The notes under the pieces: model-generated
Database searches by the model: none
Told to the model about the DNA's origin: nothing
Seen by the model: the letters and a program-made list of their open reading frames with translations, nothing else
Shown: positions 57,539 through 64,000 of the stretch, piece by piece
Numbering within the stretch: the stretch's first letter is position 1
Layout of the letters: every line of letters starts with the position of its first letter
Source: Zhengitettix transpicula
Taxonomy: Eukaryota > Arthropoda > Insecta > Orthoptera > Tetrigidae
Assembly (NCBI GenBank): GCA_037074705.1
Contig: CM073591.1
Location: 96,586,532-96,650,531 of the forward strand
Direction: 5' to 3'
DNA length: 64,000 bases
Translations under genes and position numbers: made by a program

Positions 57539-58778
57539 AATGCCAATTAATTAGGCCATTAATTGTTTAGACATAAAATTTGAATTGTTTGAGAAATCCA
57601 TTATAGCGGTCTGATCGAACAAAGCGACAATGGAAAAGCGAGCTCACTTGCTTTGTCGAAAAGTCAAAAAATGGCGTATGCGCACTAAAACTCGAGAGCA
57701 CTAGGAGTCAGTTGGTGGCGGGACATTTCAGTGGACAGAACAAATAATAGTAGAGCAGAGACTAGCCATCGTTAATGTATTATTAAACAAAGTTGAGAAT
57801 TTAAGACAAAGTAAAACCATTCACGGAAGTATTACCTCGTAAATATCGCTAAGTAAAAGCAGTTTACGTCTATAGCCAGCCAGGAAAGAAAGTCAGCAGT
57901 TTACGTCTATAGTCAGCCCGGAATAGTAAAGTTGATAGTTTAAGTCTACAGCAAGGAGCTAAAGAAAAGTTAGTTCGCTCCGAAAAGAATAAGCAGTTAA
58001 AACAAATCTTCAAGGAGCTACGTTGCAGTTTAAGTCCAAAGCGGTAAAACACTAACAAATCTACGAACACAGGATTGGTATAAGGCAAGCAGACATCAGA
58101 TAGCTGACAAAAATGAGGATCATCCGAGTTCCTGTGAGCCTATCAATTTTTACTTCAATAGTGTAAAATCTGTGATTTGAATCAGTGTTTGCCATAGTGT
58201 ACTTCCGAAACCAAAAAGAATGCTGGTACCAGCTGGACAGATGTAAGTAACAAAACCAAAACTAATGATTAATTGTAAACTTTAATTAAAGGATAGAGTC
58301 AGATTTCGTTCTCTTTTAATTGTCAATCAAAGTTAATTTCTTTACTTTTAATTTCTTTCTATCGACAAATTGTTTAGGTAAATTGTGAACTGTTTGTTAA
58401 TAAGATTTTAAAATCAGTTTGTTGTGTTCATTATCAAACACAGTAGAGGCCCTGAGAGAGTGAAAGATCTCAAATTTTGTTGTAATTATCTTTATTGCCA
58501 CAAAATAAATAAATATATGTTTGTTAATCTTTTTATTATTATATCATTTAATTAATGCCTTCCATTTAATTATTACTTGAGTGGCGCTTCAGGTGAAGTA
58601 AATTCTTCAAATTATTTAAATTAAATAAAGCCTCAAATTGTTATTATTACATTTTAGCTTCCACAACCTGGGGCTCGAATTCTTCAAAATTTAAATAAAT
58701 TAAACAACCTCTTAATTATTACATTTTGGCTTCCACAACGTGGGGAAAATAAATTAACGTCAAATTGTGATTATTACA
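57536..58778 (+). mobile_element. L-family LTR-like element, copy L5 (most complete)
   Basis: 1243 bp from TGTAATGCC to GATTATTACA, flanked by TA/ATAT on both sides, as expected for TATA-targeting Ty3/gypsy-type elements. In order: a promoter-like block (57652-57690); 3-4 imperfect copies of a CAGTTTACGTCTATAGCCAG unit (about 57858-58045); a splice donor GTAAGT (58243-58248) after CTGGTACCAG; AATAAA signals near 58505; and two modules ATTACA-TTTT-(G)GCTTCCACAAC(G/C)TGGGG at 58646-58673 and 58718-58745. No gag or pol. I read it as a solo LTR. The modules inside it are unexplained. Confidence 0.65.
57652..57690 (+). promoter_or_regulatory. Conserved promoter-like block in L elements
   Basis: CTTTGTCGAAAAGTC, then AAAAAATGGCG (YY1-like) overlapping GCGTATGCGCAC (NRF1-like). 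The same block is kept on the minus strand in L3 (about 48531-48575) and L6 (about 60203-60243), while the sequence around it has diverged more. A promoter role is inferred. Confidence 0.4.
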
Positions 58779-58788
58779 ATATATATAT

Positions 58789-59296
58789 TGTAATTCCTCA
58801 ACAAATTGTTACAAAAGATTACGTTTCAAGTTGCGACGGTATGTGTAACAAATCCAGTTAGACGCACAGTTTGTCTATTTGCTCTGTCCTCTCGAAGTAA
58901 AATATTTTAAGGAGCGCTACATAATATTTTACTAAAGAAATTACCAAAATTTTATCTCAACTCAAAAAATTTATTATATTCAAGACTTAAAGCATTTACA
59001 ATATTCTCAGCACGTGGCTTTAATTGACGAGACACTTCTAAAACAGTTAACTCAGTGATCTCGCTTGTACTTTGCAAGGCTGTTTTTAGATTCGGTTGTA
59101 GTGAATTCCTATCGTAGATTTATAAACCGTTCTCTTGCAGCTCCATCGGAGACTCAACTACTCCTCTTCTTTCGAGCTCCTACTTGAGGCTAAACTAACT
59201 CGCGCGCCTTAGCCAAAAACGTAACACAAGAATGTTGGTGGTGTGGACTACAAAAACAGCAAAGGTCGACTAAGGCAAATGCAACATGACTCAACA
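58789..59296 (-). mobile_element. Second LTR-like element between L5 and L6
   Basis: 508 bp with TGTAATTCC at the left and ACTCAACA at the right; on the minus strand TGTTGAGTC...GGAATTACA, with an AATAAA at about 58970. It is GC-richer in the middle (59120-59220). It shares only the terminal TGTAAT with L and is probably a solo LTR of another family. No target-site duplication is evident. Confidence 0.35.
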
Positions 59297-59309
59297 TCGA
59301 TATATATAT

Positions 59310-60351
59310 TGTAATATACACAATTAATACGTCGTTTAATTGATTTAATTGAATGAATTTAAAGGATTTGACTCTCGTTGACGCTATTAATGTAATAATT
59401 AACTGGAAGGCGTTAATTAAATGAAAGAATTAATAAAATTTACAAACAATATTTTTATTGTGGCAATAATATAAAAACAATAACAAATTTAAAATATTAA
59501 TTTCTCAGGGTCTTCACTGGGATTGATAATCGACGCATAAATTATGTTTAAAAATCTTATTAAGAAACAAATCACATTTACCTAAACAATACGTCGACTA
59601 AAATAAAAGAAATTAACTTGACAATTAAAATAGAACGAAATTAAAAAGTAAAGAGATTAACTCTGATTAACAATTTAAGATGAGAACGAAATCTGACTTC
59701 TATCTTTTAATTACGTTTCCATAAATCATTATTTGGTATTTTGTTACTTCTGACCAGTCGGATCCAGAATTTCCTTTTTTGTTTCGAAAAGACACTATTG
59801 CGAGATTTTACACTGATTCTAAGATTCACAGATTTTACTCTGATCTAGTCAAAATTGATAGGATGTCAGGAACTCGGATGATCCTCCTTTCTTTGTCAGC
59901 TATCTGTTGACTGCTTGCCTTAGGTGAATTCTGTGGTTTGTAGATATGCTAGTCTTTGGACTTAAACTGCAATTTTACTATTTCTGGCTGGCTATGGACG
60001 TAAATCTACTTTTACTTAGCAAGTTTCGATGTACTGCTTTCATGAATGTTTTACTTTGTATTTAACTCACAACTTTGTCTAATAATAATACATGAAATGA
60101 CGGCTACTCTCTGCTCTAGTATCACATGTTCCGTCCTCCGAAATGTCCCGGCACCAACTAACTCTGTTAAATCCTAGTCACCAACTGAACTATCGTCTTG
60201 AGTTTTAGCGCACATACGCCATTTTGACTTTCCGACAAAGGAACAGAGCTGGGCTACATTGTCGCTATGCAAGCTCCTGCCGCAATAATAGATTTCTCAA
60301 ACAATTTAAATTTTTATGTTCAAACAATTAATGTCCTATTAAATGGGCATT

Positions 60352-60354
<3 letters not shown>
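59310..60354 (-). mobile_element. L-family LTR-like element, copy L6
   Basis: On the minus strand TGTAATGCCCATTTAATAGG...TGTATATTACA, 1045 bp, with (TA)n on both sides. It keeps the promoter-like block, GTTGGTGCCGGGACATTT, one clear TTTACGTCCATAGCCAGCCA unit, the CTGGTCAGAAGTAAC remnant of the splice-donor region, and a polyadenylation-signal-rich 3' part homologous to L5. The tRNA-like modules of L5 are absent. Confidence 0.7.

Positions 60355-60398
<44 letters not shown>
60355..60398. repeat. (TA)n microsatellite
   Basis: About 44 bp of TA repeats at the right edge of L6. Confidence 0.95.
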
Positions 60399-60402
<4 letters not shown>

Positions 60403-60712
60403 TAATTACTATTAATGAACAAAAACTATTCCAAAAATTTATATTTTAATTAAATATCGTAGCCTTCACGTTTGGTAATTGATAATTTAATAAGAAAATT
60501 ATATTTACGTAATTAATATACTCGACATTAGTCCGCAAATATTTCAAAATAAAAGACTTAAATAAATTATATCTTAGTATAATGTGCCTTACCATAAAAA
60601 GTAAATTTACAACAATTGGCACTGGATCAAACGACGTGTACAGACAAGAATAATATTTCACTCGCTACTTTACGACTGAAAATTTCCTGTTCAATTTTTA
60701 AATAACCCCGAA
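60399..60712. other. Unassigned AT-rich stretch
   Basis: Nothing recognised. Confidence 0.4.
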
Positions 60713-60726
60713 GCACACACACACAC

Positions 60727-60768
<42 letters not shown>
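60713..60768. repeat. Compound (AC)n(TA)n microsatellite
   Basis: A short AC run followed by about 40 bp of TA repeats. Confidence 0.95.
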
Positions 60769-60770
<2 letters not shown>

Positions 60771-61004
60771 CATCTGTTGAATAATTAATTAAAGAAAACC
60801 GCAGAAATATCAGAAACAATTTAATAAAAAATAATTTAAAATTTATTTCACCTTTCGAACTTCCTTAGGAGTAGTAAAAATTTGATTATTATCTAAAAAA
60901 TTAAAAAAATTATTTTTTATAAAAACATAATATCAAAAATATATAAAATAATAATTTAATATAAATATAATATAATATTACAGGAAATATTAAATTATTT
61001 TTAT

Positions 61005-61329
61005 AGGGCAATAGGCTACATGAGGGTAATCCACGTTGGACAACTCCCCTTTAATAGCATAGGAAAGGATTTGAAAGGGAGGATGCGGAAGGGTAGAGGA
61101 AGGTAGCCAAGGGTTAACTAAGGCCCCCGGGCTATATTTTAAAGATCCTACCTGGCATTCGCCTAAAGAAATGCAGGGAAAACCATAGAAAAACCTGCAT
61201 CAGGTAGGTAGGGCATTGGGTACTTGTCTTACGCCCTTCCGATAGCGGGAGAGGAGTTTTCTGTGGTGACGCAACATTCCCTTCTCCGTGCCTCGACCAG
61301 TTTAGGAGGCAGCTGGCCGACTATTCCAA
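61005..61329 (-). mobile_element. RetA copy A25, 5'-truncated
   Basis: Reverse RetA from AGGGCAATAGGCTACATGAG to GCCGACTATTCCAAT; close to A2/A3 in sequence and so among the younger copies. It lacks the 5' 200 bp. Confidence 0.9.
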
Positions 61330-61343
61330 TTTTGGCGTATTGG

Positions 61344-61345
<2 letters not shown>

Positions 61346-61390
<45 letters not shown>
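61346..61390. repeat. (TA)n microsatellite
   Basis: About 45 bp of TA repeats, followed by a GT-rich stretch. Confidence 0.95.
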
Positions 61391-61395
<5 letters not shown>

Positions 61396-62504
61396 GGCCT
61401 ATATGTGTGTGAGAGTGTGTGCGTGTTTATGTTTGTCAGTAGTGTATTAGAACTGTTTGTGAATCACTCTATCTCAACTGATATTGGTAATTTAAATAAT
61501 TACAGTAAATATGCACGAGAAATTTGTGATACATGTACTACAGCATGATATATGTGACAATTTTGAAGTTTCTCATTAATTTAACATTTAATGAAATGCA
61601 AACGAAGGTCGTATAAATATTCCATTAATAACATTTTCATTTATACAATAAACTGAATATGATGCAATAGAATAGCTGTCACATGTTCTGACACACCAAA
61701 ATACTTTCATTCACCTCTTGTACCTTAGTATCTATTTCGATCCAGGCGTTCTATTCTATATTCCAAAAATGGCGGCCATAACAGCATCACGTGGAAGTTT
61801 TCTCGTTTCGTTCCAATTTCACTTACTGCCGCTTTTATGACTGTTTCTCCTAAACATCATCTTCCATCACACTGTGCCTCTGTGTCCCAATTCAATATTG
61901 AAGACGCAATACCGTCAATTTGAATCTACACATATGAAATGAAGTAGAGAATTGGTAATCCTTGATAACACTGAATAAGAATATTCCGCGACCTATAACG
62001 TGATTTCATTTAATGTCATATATAAAATTTAGTTGCTTTTTATGCTCAGATTTATGTGAATAATAAGATTTTTAACACACAAAACAATTACTTTTTAATA
62101 AATGGACATAAAATGTATATAAATTTATAAATGCCAAATATAAAAATTAAGAAATCGCATTTGTGGTTCACTTAATCTGGTAGAATCAGTAAAGACCGAA
62201 TACTACATTGATTAGCGGGAAGTTGCCTACGTACTTCCGATAGTATCATTAATAGCGGCGGATATTTTCAGTATGTTGTCATAATTACACTAAATTTTCC
62301 GGTACTTTAACAAACCTGATCAAGTTATATTGTCCCTTTTACAATTATAATCTTACCGGCAATGAATTTTTTTGCTATAAAACCTTAAGTTATGGTAATA
62401 TCGTTAATCAGAAGGAAATAGTTTCCTCCTTTAATCCATCTTCATCACGAGTCATCGATATCTGACATGATATAATGGCAATCATAGTGTCCTAATAGTT
62501 TTGC
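61391..62504. other. Unassigned stretch with YY1-like site
   Basis: About 1.1 kb without a gene. CCAAAAATGGCGGCC at 61763-61777 matches the YY1 core, and its ATG opens a 22-codon frame. No repeat recognised. Confidence 0.35.
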
Positions 62505-62506
62505 TA

Positions 62507-63794
62507 TACCACTATGATCAAAAAGTAAGGTGAAATTATCATTTAAAACTCTCGGATATTAGGATTGCAAGTAATTTTTTTTTCCTGGATTGGTAGGACT
62601 GTCCATAATATTTTCCAAGCGTCTGTTTGTTAAAAGGTTTAATTATCTCCGAGTTACACGTGTTTTTGTAAACAACCAAAAGTGAATTTTTCGATTTTTG
62701 CAATTTTTTGATGAGCAAAGAACTTGTATCAAATTTTGTTTGCGAAACGAATATTCCAGTGCGGACACGTTTAAAATGTTGCGGAAGGCCTTTGGTGATC
62801 AAACTATGGCACAAAAAACGTTTATAAGTGGTACAACGAGTTCAAAGAGGGCCGAGAACGCGTTGAAGACGAACCGCGCTCTGGATGACCATCAACGTCT
62901 ACCGACGAGGGCCACAACCATGAGATCAAAGATTTGGTGCTTGAAAATCGTCGATGGACAATTAGAGATCTCGCTGATAGTGTTGGAATATCATTTTGAA
63001 GAATGTTTAGTCTCTCAAACGCGTCAAGTCTCGAATGGTGCCAAAATCGCTCAATGTTTTGAAAAAAAATCGCGTCGAGTTGATGTGTGTGAAACTTTGC
63101 TGTCTGACTATCAGGACCACTCGAAATGCATCATTACTGGAGACGAGACTTGTATTTACGCATACAACCCTGAAACCGCCGACAAATCCAACAAATATCT
63201 TGCAAAAGGTGAAGCAAGACCGAAAAGACCACGGCAAAGTCGATCAAAAATCAAGGTCATGTTGACAGTTTTCTTTGATTATCGTGGTGTGGTGCACTAT
63301 GAATTCCTTCCGCCAAGCTGTCAACAAAGAATATTATTTGAGCTTAATGCGTCATTTGCGTGAAGCTATTCGTCTGAAACGGCCGGAATTATGGGCGAAC
63401 AACTCTTGGTTCCTTCATCACGATAATGCACTATGTCATACTGCATTGGTTCTTCGCGACTTTTTTGCCAAAAACTCGACTCATATCGTTCCGCAACCAC
63501 CGTATTCGCCTGATTTGGCTCCGTGTGACCTCTGGCTATTCAATAAACTCAAAAGGCCAATGCGGGGACGCCGTTTTGACACGATTGAGGAGATCAAAAC
63601 CGAATCGAAGAAGGTCTTGAAGGCTATACCGGAAAAAGACTATTCCGACCGTTTCGAGGTCTGGAAAAAGCGTTGGAAAAAGTGCGTTTTATCGGACGGG
63701 GATTACTTTGAAGGGGATGAAATTGATTTGGAAGAATAAATAAAGAATTTATATTTTATAAATAAATTCATCTTACTTTTTGTTCACAGTGGTA
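62507..63794 (+). mobile_element. Mariner transposon, nearly complete
   Basis: 1288 bp, the usual mariner size. The left end TACCACTATGATCAAAAAG and the right end (reverse complement TACCACTGTGAACAAAAAG) form 28-bp inverted repeats with three mismatches, flanked by TA at 62505-62506 and 63795-63796. It encloses one transposase gene with a few frameshifts. Confidence 0.92.
62698..63739 (+). pseudogene. Mariner (DD34D) transposase, frameshifted
   Basis: The N-terminus is recognisable (MQFFDEQRTCIKFCLRNE, then AFGDQTMAQK). After about 62817 the conserved helix-turn-helix region continues in another frame (VYKWYNEFKEGRE), returning to the first frame before about 63010. All three catalytic residues are present: ITGDET (Asp codon 63142-63144), HHDN (63422-63424) and APCDLW (63527-63529). 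The last two are exactly 34 residues apart, the mariner DD34D signature. YSPDLAPCD and GDYFEGD near the C-terminus are typical. A further frameshift lies near 63310. The end at 63739 is intact. At least three frameshifts make it inactive, but it is young compared with the other relics. Confidence 0.9.
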
Positions 63795-63796
63795 TA

Positions 63797-64000
63797 TCTA
63801 CAATAGAGCACTTAAAATACAAAAATAATGTCCCCTTAGCAGTACTAATATCAAGTCGGTATATTAGAAGAAATTATCCATGTAAAAATAATTTTTTCAC
63901 TAATAAATTATTATAAGGTAAAATTCTTGACCTTTCCATTAGCTACCCGTCTACCAAATACACAGAATTATAGACTTTTTATATTTCAATTGGCATACGT
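63797..64000. other. Unassigned AT-rich flank
   Basis: Nothing recognised. Confidence 0.4.

Noticed and set aside
57870..58088. 72-codon minus-strand frame in L5
   Set aside because: Antisense to the iteron array of the LTR-like element and not kept in L3 or L6.
60267..60449. Frame with a long Tyr-Ile repeat
   Set aside because: Translation of a (TA)n microsatellite.
1..64000. CRISPR arrays, operons, bacterial promoters or rRNA/tRNA genes
   Set aside because: No regularly spaced repeat-spacer array, no coding density and no rRNA or tRNA core sequence; the window is eukaryotic repeat DNA.

Overview
The window looks like intergenic DNA from a large, AT-rich, repeat-laden arthropod genome, most likely an insect. 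The evidence is mariner/Tc transposon relics with insect-type transposase motifs, non-autonomous Helitrons, Jockey/CR1-like non-LTR reverse-transcriptase relics, a hAT-type MITE, long (TA)n microsatellites, and no operon, ribosome-binding site or dense coding. I cannot name the species. No intact protein-coding gene of host origin is visible. The best host-gene trace is a frameshifted fragment resembling the GHLH region of a TMEM62-type metallophosphoesterase (minus strand, about 20.25-20.52 kb). A 55-bp segment at 11.83-11.88 kb has canonical splice sites and could be an orphan exon.

The dominant sequence is a repeat here called RetA: about 500-540 bp when complete, GC-richer than its surroundings, ending in a short A-run. 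There are about 25 copies or pieces on both strands. Copies share the 3' end and are truncated at different 5' points. One has a perfect 9-bp target-site duplication, another a probable 7-bp one, and one starts with a short inverted 5' segment. These are hallmarks of LINE-mediated (target-primed) retroposition, so RetA is best described as a large SINE-like retroposon. Two full-length copies at 7889-9021 face each other head to head with almost identical 539-bp arms and a 55-bp spacer, a very large near-perfect hairpin. It sits exactly inside another RetA copy, and its spacer repeats the sequences found at both outer edges of the hairpin. This is the most striking structure in the window.

A second family, here called L, has TGTAAT...ATTACA ends, abuts (TA)n tracts, and looks like solo LTRs of a TATA-targeting LTR retrotransposon. 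Copies lie at 223-1322, 39477-40590, 48096-48665, 57536-58778 and 59310-60354, with a rearranged relative at 56081-56750. Several carry repeated modules resembling a tRNA-Lys primer-binding site next to the ATTACA end. The best three share a promoter-like block, an intrastrand tandem repeat of varying copy number, and in two copies a consensus splice donor. No gag or pol was seen.

A third group is Helitron-like: TC-TATATAAT...starts and a CGGGCAACGCCGGG hairpin followed by CTAG, often joined in head-to-tail trains (25941-26975; about 32856-35030), with others at 6568-7808, about 30085-31274 and perhaps 53128-53885. Class II relics are a 1288-bp mariner (62507-63794; DD34D residues kept but frameshifted), a longer-TIR Tc/mariner relic (28673-29925), a mariner C-terminal fragment (55731-55896) and a 537-bp hAT MITE (4976-5512).

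Layout: 0-7.8 kb L copy, foldback, hAT MITE, Helitron; 7.8-9.5 kb RetA hairpin; 9.5-16.5 kb sparse, with a LINE relic; 16.5-26 kb RetA clusters plus the TMEM62-like relic; 26-35 kb Helitron trains and Tc relic; 35-48 kb RetA, L and Jockey-like relic; 48-56 kb mostly unique AT-rich DNA with one GC-rich island; 56-61.5 kb LTR cluster; 62.5-63.8 kb mariner. All similarity statements come from reading the sequence by eye; no alignment or database search was run.
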